DNA from: Letharia columbiana
Taxonomy: Eukaryota > Ascomycota > Lecanoromycetes > Lecanorales > Parmeliaceae
Direction of reading: 5' to 3'
DNA length: 64,000 nucleotides
NCBI RefSeq assembly: GCF_014066305.1
Contig: NW_023501037.1
Span: 923,501-987,500, forward strand
Part shown: positions 34,371-46,138 of the stretch, one piece after another
How positions within the stretch are numbered: the first letter of the stretch is position 1
Layout of the letters: every line of letters starts with the position of its first letter
Notes under the pieces: model-generated
The model's database searches: none
The model's input: the letters and a program-made list of their open reading frames with translations, nothing else
Told to the model about the DNA's origin: nothing
Program-made: the position numbers and the translations under genes

Positions 34371-34638
34371 TAAAGAAAATTATTTTGAAAATGTGCTTCG
34401 GTTGGTGAAACGGCCCTTAGGGCTGGTGGATCATCGCCTAAAAGCGGCCCTTCCGGGGAGAGGAGCAGGGGTGGATTGGGGGGAATATCTTCGTCTTTGT
34501 AGAATTGTCGACCAGCAATCTTCAACACTTCACTTTTTCAGGTCAATGACACTCAATCCCCATGATAGTATTCTAAGCCTTCAGAAACTTTGTAAATGAT
34601 GCATGACAATATGTCGTGGCTCCACTGAGACAATAAAC

Positions 34639-36590
34639 ATGGTGGTATGCAAGTTTTTTGTGCAAGGGAACTGCAGGTTTGGAGGCATGTAACCATTGAA
34701 CCAAAACTTAAACATCCACCTGGACATCTGACTGAAATCCAAGATCAATGCAAGTTTGAGCATCCAGGAAGGAGCACGAATGCAACTTCACGGAATCCGT
34801 TCGCGCCTCTGCAAAACAATCCGGGCGCGCAAGGAGGCCCGAATCCTCTTCGAGGTACGAGTACCGGTCAATTTTCCCTCAATAGTGGAACCAAAGATAA
34901 TCCTCTTTTCTTTGATTTCATCCGACAACTGAGTGCGAAATCTCAATGCTGTAGTCTTATTCTTTCCAACGGAGTCCTTCGAAATCTACATTGCTTCTTC
35001 CATTTCACTTTCAATCGTCATGAACCCGTTACTAAGACACTATCATCTAGGAAGTTCAACGACACGAGATCCACCGTGAGATATCCGAGTCTCCCCAGTT
35101 GTGCGACATGGCTAACCTCCGTCTCCAGTTACAAGCTTGACAAAGCTACGATAGCCAATGATCTGTCGAAAGAGAGGCCTCAATGGATTCTATCGGCTTA
35201 CGGTCCAGGCAGAGATGCACCTCTGCAATTGTTCGGCGGCCACCCACGAGAACAGAGCTTCGAGGAGCTACGACTTCGTCATTACGAACTGGCTGCTCAA
35301 GGCAACCAACAACAAGCTGTCCAAGAGGCTCATGCGCTAGTAAACAACGCAGAGCAGCAGATTCAGACTGCTCTCAACGACGTTGACGGAGCAGTCAAGT
35401 ACATGATCAATGGAGAAAATGAGCACCCTAATCGACTGGACGTCTGTAAAGCGAAGGGTGCTACGCCGACCCAACCACAAATATCAGCCCCAAACCAGCA
35501 AACCACGTCAACCTTCGGCCAGCCTTCCAGCTCAGCATCGGCTCTTGGTCAACCTGCTGCACCGTCAGCATTCGGAAGACCTTCAGTGACTCCATTTGGC
35601 CAACCTCCTGCACCTGCTTCGACCTTTGGCCAGCCCTCTGCACCTACCTCGACCTTCGGTCACCCATCAGCACCAACGTTCGGTCAGCCGAGCCAACCTT
35701 CGGGTTTTAGCCAAGCTTCAAAACTCGGCCGTCCAACGACAAGCTTTGGGCAGCCGTCCTCGACTTTCGGCAGTCCCTCAGTCCCCGCCACTACATTTGG
35801 CCAGCCTTCCGCTCCGGGCCCTTTCGGAGCCCCACAACTACAACCGAACACCTTCGTAAATCCATCGGGACCAGATTTCCCCCCGCAGCCATCAGCAGCT
35901 GCCAAAAATCCCTTTGGTCAGCCATTGGCCCCCACACAGCCCTCCACATTCGGACAGCCATCAGCTCCGTCACAACCGAGCGCATTTGGGAGACCGTCGA
36001 TACGGAATCCCTCCCCTGCCTTTAGTCAGCCGGCGACATCTGGAGCTAATAATGGGTTCTCACAAAGTTCAACAGCACCTCCCAATCCGTTAGGTCAGCC
36101 TACTGCCCCTTCGACAACAGGCATCTTCAAGCAGCCATCAATTGCGGCACCGAACCCTTTTGGCCAGAGGAGGAGCTCGACTGCTAATCAACCTGTTCCC
36201 TCGTCTAGCCAACCTTTTGGCCCTTCTAATACAGTACAACCATATACTGGTCCAGCAGCAAACCCCGCAAATGTCAGATCCACAAGCGGACAAGGAACGA
36301 ACGGTGTCCAAGTTCAAAAGGATTCACAGGGCAAGATAACGAGTTGGAAGGGCACGCCCGTAAGATACTTCGATGACGAGCCGTGCTACAAGGGCAATGA
36401 TGGTAGTTGGCAGAGAATATGGTTTCCCGATGGACCACCCGTCTTTACGAAGACTGTAGACCTGCCTGAGGAAGCATACGATGAGGCAACGAAAGCAAAT
36501 TACAGACATCTGAAACAGACTGGGACTTTCAAGGATGGAATCATGCCAACTCTCCCACCAAAGAGGGAGTGGTGCAGTTGGAATTTTTAA
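34639..36590 (+). CDS. CCCH zinc-finger FG nucleoporin, Nup42/Amo1-like
   Basis: Four exons: 34639-34684, 34744-34854, 35051-35075, 35129-36590. They total 1,644 nt, giving 547 residues. The N-terminus forms one C3H1 finger (CKFFVQGNC, then CKFEHPG) assembled across intron 1, which needs a GC donor (GGAG/GCATGT). Next come a conserved block (YKLDKATIANDL...ERPQWILSAYGPGRDAP) and a long FG region of repeated FGQPSAP-like units (about residues 230-450). A conserved C-terminal block ends PPKREWCSWNF. Nup42 acts on the cytoplasmic face of the nuclear pore, helping Gle1/Dbp5 release mRNA. The 25-nt exon 3 is inferred from splice signals, frame and the expected DPPYKLDK junction, so it is less certain than the rest. 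Confidence 0.87.
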
Positions 36591-36849
36591 GCCTCATAGT
36601 TGTTTCGGTTTTTTCCATTTAGACACCAGTGAGCAGACCGCAAACGAGAAGTTTAGTGAAACACGCGACCAAAAGGCACCGAGTGGAACATTGTTGCATG
36701 AGCTTACTGTCGACCGATTTGGTAGAAAACAAGTTCCATGCTGCAATTGCGGCTGGTCTGAGACTATCAATGCCAGCTGCATATGGAAAACTCCATTTTC
36801 ACGCCTCAGCCGCCTAAAACAGATCCATTGCCATCGTCTCATCCGTTTC

Positions 36850-37363
36850 CTAAGCAGCGATTGTAACCTCCACCTCCACGCCAGACTCGATGTTAACGAT
36901 GATCTGCTTCACAACCTCCGTAGGTGCGTTGAGACTAGATTCAGCACGACGCGTTAGCATAGTTCCCATCTATCCTGAAAACCTCAGATACTCCTCCTGT
37001 GTTGGCGAGACCTACTCAATCAAACGCTTGTGGATGCGCATCTCATACGTATCCCAAGTCTTACTCCCCTCACCGCAAGGCGTTTTCCTCGTGGTGATTT
37101 TTAGGCTCTTGGTTGGGAGACGGACGGGGCCCTTCACGCGGAGGTCCTTGCTCTTCGCACGCTCGATGAGCTCCTGGCAGACCTTCTCGAGGCTCTGAAT
37201 CTTGCGCGATGTCAGGGTGATGCGGATCTTGTGGATTTTCTGTAGAAAGCAACGTGAGCGGTGTTAGCCTCGGGTTCGTCATAACGCTTGTGTAGACCGT
37301 AAGTAGAGACCAAAAACTTACGGGTCCGTCACCGAAGTCCTTCTCGGGTTTTTGGTACGACAT
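36850..37363 (-). CDS. RPS20: 40S ribosomal protein S20 (uS10)
   Basis: Three exons: 37322-37363, 37016-37239, 36850-36934. They total 351 nt, giving 116 residues, with GT-AG introns of 82 and 81 bp. The protein runs [14 protein letters not shown], then [54 protein letters not shown] and the C-terminal [20 protein letters not shown], unmistakable uS10. It belongs to the head of the small ribosomal subunit. It is divergent from SGD1 across 259 bp, so the two may share a promoter. Confidence 0.96.
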
Positions 37364-37622
37364 ATTGCCTGTCGTGAGATGTTGTTGGATCTTGGAATGC
37401 TGGGGACTGGAGTTTTCTGAGGAATGTGCTGTTGCCAATCACGACCTGAACAGCTGGGTTCGGTAATGTGATGAAAGGCTGGTGTGGAATTTGATGTTGG
37501 CCGAGGTTTTGTGTGGGGATGTCCTCAGCGCTCGCTCGCTAAGAGAGCTTAACTCCGGCAAAAGTCCGGGGAAATTTCGACTTTGAGATGTGTTTGAAGC
37601 TGGCTTTTACATGATCACTGCA

Positions 37623-40213
37623 ATGCCGCAGCCCACTCACAATACTGCAAAGCTCCCGCAGCTGCTACTTCAAGAGCTTGGAATCTCTGGTGGGCAATAT
37701 GGAGGCGTTGGGAAGAAACGCGGCGGCCCTACGAATAGGAAAGAGCAGAGAAAAGCTGCCAGAGTGCAGAAGAAATCGGCTCATGTCCCACTGAGAAATG
37801 CGCGGCCCCTGCGAAGACGGCTGAGTCCCGAGGATGAAAGTCTATACTCGGAAGCTCCCACTGCTGTTGAGCAGCCAAAGGTCAATACGACCTCGGTGCA
37901 GCCAAAAGCGCCAAAGTCGATCTTAAAGAAGCCTAAGCCAATGGAGGCAAGACCGCAAGCGAAATCACTATCGCCATCTCCACCTCCGCCGAAGAAATTG
38001 TCACGAGGGGTTCAAGACAAGCTTGCAGCTGATGATGCGGAGATTGCAGCGTTGGAGAAGGCGCTGGGGGTAAAGGGAAAAAAGAAACTGCCCAAGTCCT
38101 TTGAAGACGATGGCCTAGATTCTTTGCTGGAGGGCATAGATGATGCTGTGGGCTTGAATGAAGGGCGACCAGGAAAAAGAAAGAGAAGTGAAGAAGATGA
38201 ATGGCTGGAGAGAAAGAGGCAGAAAGCACAGGAGAGCAAGCCAATTATCGAGGATCCCAGCAGCAGCGCGTCTTCACAAGGTGAGGACGAAGACAGCGTC
38301 ATAGGCAATGAGGATGAGGACGAAGAGGAGAATGAAGAGAAATTGCAAGGCCAATTCCACACAGACGAAGACGACGAGTTTGAGTCCTTCGGCGAAGAGG
38401 CAGAGCTGCCATTGCCATCGAAGACTACACAAAGGAAACGGGAAAATCCATATGTTGCCCCTGTGACCTCTTCTGGTTCTACAGAGGTTAGGAAATATGT
38501 TCCACCGTCATTACGAAACAAAGATGCTACAAAATCGGAAGACCTCTCGCAACTACGGCGACAGATACAGGGCCTTTTAAATCGGTTGTCTGAAGCGAAC
38601 CTAATATCTATACTTGGTGATATGGAAGCTATATATCGCGATCATCCTCGCCAACATGTCACTACCACGCTTCTTGATTTGCTGATGGGACTTCTCTCTG
38701 ATCCTACCACTCTGTCAGATACTTTCGTTATCCTACATGCAGGCTTCATTGCTGCACTTTACAAAATCGTGGGAACGGATTTCGGTGCCCAAATCATTCA
38801 GAAGATAGACGAGGACTTCAGGCAGAACTATCGTTTGAGTGCAAATCAAGATAGGACTGGCAAGAAGCTGACCAACCTAATAAGCTTGCTTGCAGAGCTG
38901 TATAATTTCCAGGTTATCGGCAGCAAACTGATCTATGACTTCGTTCGCCTTTTCCTCCATGAGTTGTCCGAGACAAACACCGAGCTCCTTCTGAAGATCA
39001 TCCGCAACTCGGGCCCACAATTAAGACAAGATGATCCGTCTTCCTTGAAAGAAATTGTGCTGCAGCTGCAGGCCGCAGTAGCCGACTCAGGGGAAGAGAA
39101 GCTCTCTGTTCGAACAAAGTTCATGATCGAAACGATCAACAATCTTAAGAACAACCGCATGAAGACAGGCGTCGCTGCTTCGACCGTTACCTCCGAGCAC
39201 ACGACTCGAATGAGGAAGACCCTTGGATCTTTGAATCAGAGAAACATTAGAGCAAGCGAGCCCCTTAGGATTGGGCTTAAAGATCTGCGTCAGACAGACA
39301 AGAGAGGCAAATGGTGGCTAGTAGGAGCAAGCTACAAGGATGACGATGCAGATGATACCGAGCGAACTGAGCAAGCCTCTCCCGTCCGTGGCAAGAATAA
39401 TGGAGAGGTTGACAGGGCCGGCGTTGCTACCGATCTGATACAACTTGCGAAGGAACAGCGGATGAACACCGATGTAAGGCGCTCGATCTTCATCGCTATC
39501 ATGTCCGCGACGGATTACAATGATGCATATATTCGTTTGATGAAGTTGTGTCTCAAAAGGAGTCAGGAGTTGGAGATATCAAAGGTGCTGATACAGTGTG
39601 CCGGGGCTGAAAAGGTTTACAATCCGTTCTATACTTTTTTATCGAGGCGGGTGTGCTCAGACAAGAAGCTCAAAATGTCATTCCAATTTTCGCTGTGGGA
39701 TCTCTTCCAGCAGCTGGGTGAAGGTGAAGACGAGCCTAAAGAATATGACGAAGATGACGAAGGCAAGCTTGGGCTGAGAAGCTTGGTCAACCTAGCAAGG
39801 ATGTTTGGAGTATTGATTGCAGAGGGCGGGTTGGGACTTGGTGTCCTCAAGGTGTGTTTCCTCTTGATCATGATACCATGATGTATTCACACTGACCCGA
39901 CTAGAACCTCAATCTTGCCTATTTGCAGTCTAAAACTCGGACATTTGTGGAGATCTTACTCATCACGACAATCCTCCATTCGCAACAGGGCTTGGACAAA
40001 AGCAGGAACGAAAAGGTCTTGTTGGATATTTTCCTTAAGCCTAAAGAGATCCTTGAGATGGCTAGCGGCCTACGGTACTTTCTGAAGAAAGTGGTTAGTA
40101 AAACCGATGTTGCCGGAAGCATGGTCGATCAAGCAATGGTCAGATGGGGATGTAAGGTAGCATGCGATGCTTTGTTGGTCATCGCAACCCACCAGATCCC
40201 GGCTGACGACTAG
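37623..40213 (+). CDS. SGD1: Nucleolar MIF4G/MA3 protein Sgd1/NOM1
   Basis: Two exons: 37623-39851 and 39905-40213. They total 2,538 nt, giving 845 residues, with a 53-bp GT-AG intron. A basic Lys/Arg-rich N-terminus with a DDGLDSLLEGIDDA stretch and acidic tracts precedes the MIF4G domain (about residues 314-525, LRRQIQGLLNRLSEANLISI...). The MA3 domain follows (about 616-740, VRRSIFIAIMSATDYNDAY). It closes with LNLAYLQSKTRTFVEILLIT. Sgd1 acts in nucleolar 18S rRNA maturation and 40S assembly, probably recruiting a DEAD-box helicase. I took the ATG at 37,623 (MPQPTHNTAKLPQ), the usual family start; an in-frame ATG lies four codons upstream. Confidence 0.93.
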
Positions 40214-40598
40214 CACTCACCCTTGGCAAATACATCGTCGTTCCAAACGTCTCTGCACCCTGAAGTATTAATACATTCGTGCTTGTCTGGGTCCCCACGT
40301 CCCCTCACCTTGTGCAAAGGTGCGCATCTTGGATCGCGGGATCCTTGCCTATCCGAGTTTAATGCCACCAATGTTGCCTCGAGCTTTTTTCCTCCGAAAA
40401 AGTAGACCGCTTTTTTTTGCTCCACACAAATCGGTGTGTTCCTTAGGTTGCGTTGCTTCGAGGCAGTGGAGTCTTCCGTCTCACATTCGTCGACTCAATC
40501 CATCTCTGCTTGTTGAAAGCATTCGCGGCCCCAATTCCCGATTTTATTGACACCATCAAAATTGTTCGATCATTGTGTTCTTCAGTGAAGAGTGCACC
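40214..40598. other. Intergenic spacer
   Basis: About 385 bp between SGD1 and the monooxygenase pseudogene. No gene or motif recognised. Confidence 0.6.
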
Positions 40599-42453
40599 AT
40601 GGAGTTCAATTATGACGTAGTCATCGTCGAAGCAGGCCTTCAAGGTTTAGCTGCAGCCTGAATCTTCCTTCAGCTGGAATCAGAGCTTAAGCTACTGATC
40701 GTTGACTCGAACCTGTCGGTTGGCGGTGTTTGGGTGAAAGAAAACCTCTACTCAAGCCTGAAGTCAAACAACCTGCGTGGAACATTCGAGTACATCGATT
40801 TTCCCCATGGACGATGTGCTTGGCGTAAAAGATGAGGAGCATATCCCTGGCGAGGTCATTTACGAGTACTTCGGTCGGTACGCTGAGAAGCATGATTTGA
40901 CAAGGCGAATCGAATTCGGTCAAAAGGTCATGGTTGCAGAAGAGCTGCAAGCGGGGTGGAGGCTGGAGCTCGAGACCGCCTGGTCAAAGGGGCAAGCTAT
41001 TGGACCGCCGCCAGTACAACGGACCATTAGATGCTCCAAGCTCATTATTGCTGCCGGTCTCACATCCGCTTCTGTTCCTATTAACATCAAGGGCAGCGAG
41101 GAGTTCGCTGCGCCAATTGTTAATATTGGCGACTACGCTCGCGAAGGAACCCCGAATCTACGAAGACAGCTCCATCGGTCGTGTTACCGTTTTGGGGGGC
41201 GGTAAAGCTGCGTATGACATTGTCTACCTGGTGGCGACCCATGGTGAACGAGTGACCTGGATTATCCGAGGTTCGGGCCATGGCTCAACGTACATGGCGC
41301 CAGCACACATCTACATCGGTCCTCTTAGATGTTGGCTCGAAAAGCTAACCACAACACGGCCTCTTACATGGCTTTCTCCGTGCGTTTGGGTGATGCGGAT
41401 GGCTTTGGAAATCTACGGAATTTGCTTCACGGCACGAGCTGGGGTCGATGGTTTGTAGACGGTCTCTGGGCGAAGATGGCGTCCGATACGCTTGAGCAGA
41501 GCGGCATATTGGAGAGCGAAGCAACGAAGAACTTGGTACCGGATCAGCCATTGTTTTGGTATGGTGTGAGCCTTGCAATCTTGAATTATCCAAAGTATAT
41601 TGACGAACTCGTGAGGATTGGCCCAGTGGAAGTGATCAGAAAGGACGTCAAATCCCTCGAAGCAGGAAATGTCATACGCTTTGAGGATGAGACTTCGGAT
41701 CAGACTGATGCATTTGTTGCCAGCATGGGGTGGAAATGGAGACCGAGTATCGATTTCCGGCCAAAGGAAATGCACGCAGATCTAGGTCTGCCAAGTACGG
41801 AGTATACCAAAACTCAAAAGGAGATCTCGTTCAAGCTGGACGGACGTGCTGATGCGGAGGTTTTCGACAGGTTCCCAAAGCTTGCAACTGCGCCCAAGAT
41901 GGATGAGGAATCGCTGGTTGAACAAGAAAAGGGCAGAATTCGTCAAGCATTCACTCCATGGCGGCTCTGGAGGGGCATGGCACCCCCCTCGCTGCCAACT
42001 CCAGACGTTGTCTTCCTAGGCGTAGTCGCCCAATTGCAGGGCGCGGTCAGATCGGAAATCAGCAGTATCTGGGCCTACGCCTACATGAACGACAAGCTCG
42101 GTTCCGTGAAATCAATCAGTAAGTCTGCTAAACAGCTGCGTCTGGAGCAAACGCTTGCGGATGAGAACGGCGTTGCAGTCAAGCAGATCGGGACGGTAGA
42201 TGATATCATGTACGACACTGCGCTCTTCCAACGCTGGGGGAAGTGGAGAACACCGTATGGGCTTGGTGCCGGGCATCCGGATGTCGTGTTAGAGGGCATT
42301 GCGTGTTTTGATTTGCTGTTGCAGGATTTGGGCTTGAGGAGTTGGCGGAATGGATGGGGATGGGCGGGGGAGGTGTTTGGGGGCAGTTATGGTCAGGTAG
42401 ATTACAAGGGGTTGGTGGGAGAGTGGGAAGAGAGCCGGCATAAGGGGACATGA
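40599..42453 (+). pseudogene. Flavin-binding monooxygenase, multiply broken
   Basis: Over 600 codons of similarity to fungal FAD-dependent, dimethylaniline-monooxygenase-like proteins, split over three frames. It opens MEFNYDVVIVEAGLQGLAAA, where the dinucleotide-binding GxGxxG motif has lost its first Gly (GAG in place of a Gly codon). It then hits TGA at 40,659. Frame shifts fall in homopolymers: C run 40,803-40,806, C run 41,150-41,153 and G run 41,388-41,390. An NADP-site-like VTVLGGGKAAYDIVY lies in the middle frame, and the last frame (GDADGFGN to the stop at 42,453) is long and clean. The nonsense codon, altered FAD motif and three shifts argue for a real pseudogene over sequencing error. 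Confidence 0.87.
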
Positions 42454-42785
42454 GAGCGAATGTCAAGGACTACAAGCTACCCACATCCAGAGATTTGCTT
42501 CCTCTGCCACAGTAGCATAAATTTCTATCTGTATCTATACTAGCACACTGGATCTACCTTACGGTTCTCGATCCTTTATAGTTTACTCAATTGGCGCCAT
42601 AGTTAGCCTAATTAGCGCTTACTTTCCAAATCCAGATATTGTAATCAAATCCTTGCATTGATGTCTTCAGAATTAGCTCTACTTCCATACTCACCTCTTC
42701 CGGTTTCTGATTAAGCGTGCCGACCAAAATCGTCCTTTTCCCCTCCGCCAAAGCCTGACAGAATCACACCGGAGAACGAGCGAGC
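42454..42785. other. Intergenic spacer
   Basis: About 330 bp between the monooxygenase pseudogene and the DUF1295 gene, which will contain the latter's promoter. Nothing else recognised. Confidence 0.6.
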
Positions 42786-43772
42786 ATGGCATCGAAAAAA
42801 GCAGCATCGCCTCCACTGGAGCCAATGGACCTTTTCCCATTTCGGGGCCAGTACGGTGGCAGCGCAGCAGGCGCCGCTCTCTTCGTAGCCGTCCGTACAG
42901 CGGTGCCTGTACTCTTCTACTCACTCTTGGCGCCACCAATCTCCGCTCTATCAATCTTCTCAAGGTTTCCCTCGGCTTATCCATCTCGACCTCCTCCAAC
43001 CGATCCCCTGGCCATCCCGTTTTTCCCGGATTTCCTGCTGCGTTGGATCGAGCAATCTCTCGGCTTGCCGTCGTACTCTGCGATGGTATTTCTGGGTGTG
43101 GCTCTCCCGTCGGTCACGTTCATCATGTACAATACCGTGTGGAGGCGCGAGAAGTTTCCAATGAGCGGACAAGGTGGATCGATCCAGGTTACCACGTGAG
43201 TCTGTTTTCCCGGGTCAACTTCTAATTAGGACTGTGGTTTGAGCCACGAGACATGGCCACGGCTACTTTGTTCATAGGACTTGTCCTCTGAGTCAATCCC
43301 CATCTTGACCGAAAACCTACTGAGCCAGATAACATGTAGGCAAGTAAACCTTTTCGACAGCATTCATGCCCCTCTCTTTGTGTACTTAGCATCTCGCAAT
43401 CCCACCTGGTCACCGACAATTTTCGAATGGACACCCATCTTCTTCGTCGCCGGTCTCAGCCTCCACTTCCTAGCCGATCACAGCAAATATCTGTTTCGGA
43501 AAGATGCGAAGAACAGAGGTAAAGTGTACACGGGAGGTGTCTGGGGCCTGGTCCGACATCCCAACTTCCTCGGATTCACGATTTGGAGGACAGCGTTTGC
43601 GACTGCGGCCGGCGGGTGGGGTTTTGGGTTGTTGGCGTTGGCTATGTTTGCTTATATCCTATGTGGCACGTCTGTGCGCGTCCTCGAGGGGTATATGGAC
43701 CGAGCTTATGGGAAGGAGTGGAAGAGGGCGACGGAGAAGGTGAGGTGGAAGATGGTTCCTGGCATTTGGTGA
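42786..43772 (+). CDS. DUF1295 / steroid-5-alpha-reductase-like membrane protein
   Basis: Two exons: 42786-43195 and 43340-43772. They total 843 nt, giving 280 residues, with a 144-bp GT-AG intron. Several hydrophobic helices are visible. The C-terminal half has the DUF1295 pattern: GKVYTGGVWGLVRHPNFLGF, TIWRTAFATAAGGWGFG and VLEGYMDRAYGKEWKRA. The family is related to steroid 5-alpha-reductases and isoprenylcysteine methyltransferases, membrane enzymes with an NAD(P)H- or SAM-binding C-terminal region. The substrate is unknown. The intron is longer than others in the window, but the junction TTQVNLFDS fits the family. Confidence 0.82.
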
Positions 43773-44070
43773 TAGCGGCTCCCACGGAAATTCTATAGTA
43801 TCAAACCGTAGCATCAGACCATCTTCACGAGCCTAATTTGTATACACTCCTCAAGGCAGTTGAACTGGTAGCTGGTGATGGTAAGTGTGGATTTTATAGC
43901 GGTTGAAGTTGGGGCTCGCCGCCGCTAGCCGAGATGGGGTCGCCGAAGATGTTCAAAGCTGCCATTTAATTCTTTCGCCTTCGAGCAACTCTTCAACCAC
44001 TGGTAGTTGACTTTGCTGTCTTAGTCCCTTCTTTACACTCTTTTCCTCTCCTTCTACACTTCTCTCCACC

Positions 44071-45818
44071 ATGATTCGCACTCTGATCCCCAAAGGCGCG
44101 TCAAGGTCCGCCACAAGACCGTTGAGCTGCTCTAGTACATTTCTACCAACCGGAGTCTGTCTATACACCAGCAGAGGTCGAGGCTACGCAACAGAAGCTT
44201 GTAAGCACTGTAAAGGGTCTGTACCTCGAGCTTGCTGACCGTCTCTAGCGGAGCATGATCTGATTATTATTGGTGGGGGCGTTGCCGGCTATGTCGCCGC
44301 CATAAAAGCAGGGCAAGAGGGCATGAAGGTAGCTTGCTTCTAGTTTACGAATGTTGTCAAGTTGGGAGACTCACACGCAACTAGGTGGCTTGTATAGAAA
44401 AGCGCGGTGTTCTAGGTGGAACATGTTTAAACGTCGGCTGCATACCCTCAAAATCCCTCCTCAACAACTCACATATGTACCACCAAATCCTACACGATAC
44501 CAAAAAGCGAGGCATAGACGTCGGCGATGTTAAGCTCAACTTGAAACAGATGATGGCTGCAAAGAACACCTCAGTGGATGGCCTAACGAAAGGGGTGGAG
44601 TTTTTATTCAAGAAGAACAAGGTCGAATACATAAAAGGCACTGGGGCGTTCTCTGGGGAGAATGAGGTCAAGGTCAACCTGATAGACGGTGGGGAGCAGA
44701 CACTGCGGGGGAAGAATATATTCATCGCAACGGGCAGTGAAGCGACGCCATTCCCTGGGCTTACTATAGACGAGAAGAAGGTCGTTACGAGTACCGGGGC
44801 AATCGCGCTGGAATCAGTGCCTAAGAAGATGGTGGTGATCGGAGGGGGCATCATTGGTCTTGAAATGGTAATCCGGGCTGGATGCCGAACATGGAAGCAG
44901 TATGCTAATGCTGGGTACGTAGGGCTCTGTCTGGTCAAGACTAGGATCTGAAGTCACAGTCGTTGAATTCCTGGGCCAAATCGGAGGTCCAGGCATGGAC
45001 GCCGAGATCTCAAAAACCACCAAAAAGATACTGGAAAAGCAAGGCATGAAATTCAAACTCGGCACTAAAGTCCTGAAAGGTGATTCCAGCGGCGAGGGCG
45101 TGAAGCTGGAAGTCGAAGCTGCAAAGGGCGGCAAAGCAGAGACCGTAAGCCATCCTTGTTCTGACCCGCGCTGCCAGGCCCCTTGTTGACCTTCTGCTAG
45201 CTCGACGCGGATGTCGTCCTCGTAGCCATCGGCCGTCGCCCCTACACCGCCGGCCTTGGTCTCGAGAACATCGGCCTCGAAGTCGACAATAAAGGCCGCC
45301 TTATCATTGACGAACAATACCGGACCAAACTCCCCCACATCCGTGTCATAGGCGATTGCACCTTCGGCCCCATGCTCGCACACAAGGCGGAAGAAGAAGG
45401 CGTCGCAGCCGTGGAGTTCGTCAAAAAGGGCTACGGCCACGTCAACTACAACGCCATTCCCTCCGTCATGTACACGCACCCAGAAGTTGCTTGGGTTGGG
45501 CAGAACGAAGCGGAGTTGAAAGAGCAGGGGGTGAAATACAAGGCGGGAAGTTTCCCGTTTAGTGCGAATTCGAGGGCGAAGACGAATTTGGAGACGGAAG
45601 GAATGGTCAAGTTCCTAGCGGATGCCGAGACGGATCGGATACTGGGGATTCATATTGTGGGGCCAAATGCGGGAGAGATGATTGCGGAGGGGGTGCTGGC
45701 GATTGAGTATGGCGCGTCGAGTGAGGACGTGGGGAGGACGAGCCACGCGCATCCGACGCTGGCTGAGGCATTCAAGGAGGCGGCGATGGCGACGTATGGA
45801 AAGGCGATTCATTATTAG
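44071..45818 (+). CDS. LPD1: Dihydrolipoyl dehydrogenase, mitochondrial (E3)
   Basis: Five exons: 44071-44200, 44249-44328, 44385-44867, 44923-45144, 45201-45818. They total 1,533 nt, giving 510 residues, with GT-AG introns of 48-56 bp. A basic, Ser/Arg-rich N-terminus ending near GRGYATEA is a mitochondrial targeting signal. FAD motif [15 protein letters not shown] follows, then the redox disulfide [13 protein letters not shown] (Cys84 and Cys89) and the NAD motif [12 protein letters not shown]. The dimerisation domain carries the catalytic [10 protein letters not shown] near the C-terminus. It reoxidises dihydrolipoamide in pyruvate, 2-oxoglutarate and branched-chain dehydrogenases and in glycine cleavage. 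Most family members have Cys before HAHPT; here it is Ser. Confidence 0.97.
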
Positions 45819-46138
45819 AGAGCGCAGTGGAGAATGCGGAAAAGAGAGAGCGAGGGGATTGGGGGGTTTGTACATAGCGTGCTGTCAAGCTTTTCTACTT
45901 CCACACTTCGTGGACATCAATGAGTGTATCTTGGAGCGTGACATCAGAGCGTGTTGTCTATGGAATACTTTTTGCTTGAACGAAACCATTCTTCAGGCCA
46001 TGTCTCGCTCCAACCTAGATAACAAGCCTGAAATGCATCCTAGCACACCGATCATCCACTACTAAGTATTCCCCATGATCCAGCACACCATCATCATCAT
46101 CATTAATCGTCCAACTCATCAACGTCATACGCCCTTCG

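Larger units (their letters stand above)
33392..34422. mobile_element. TA-flanked inverted-repeat element, outer
   Basis: Left end AGGGCCCGTTTGGCTACCAC with TA at 33,393-33,394; right end, reverse-complemented, AGGGCCGTTTCACCAACCGA followed by CACATTTTC, with TA just outside (34,418-34,419). The two ends share AGGGCC-GTTT and CACATTTTC with small gaps. The interior has no credible gene; a 71-codon frame at 33,474-33,689 is not convincing. I infer a non-autonomous ~1 kb DNA element with a second one nested inside it. Confidence 0.45.
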
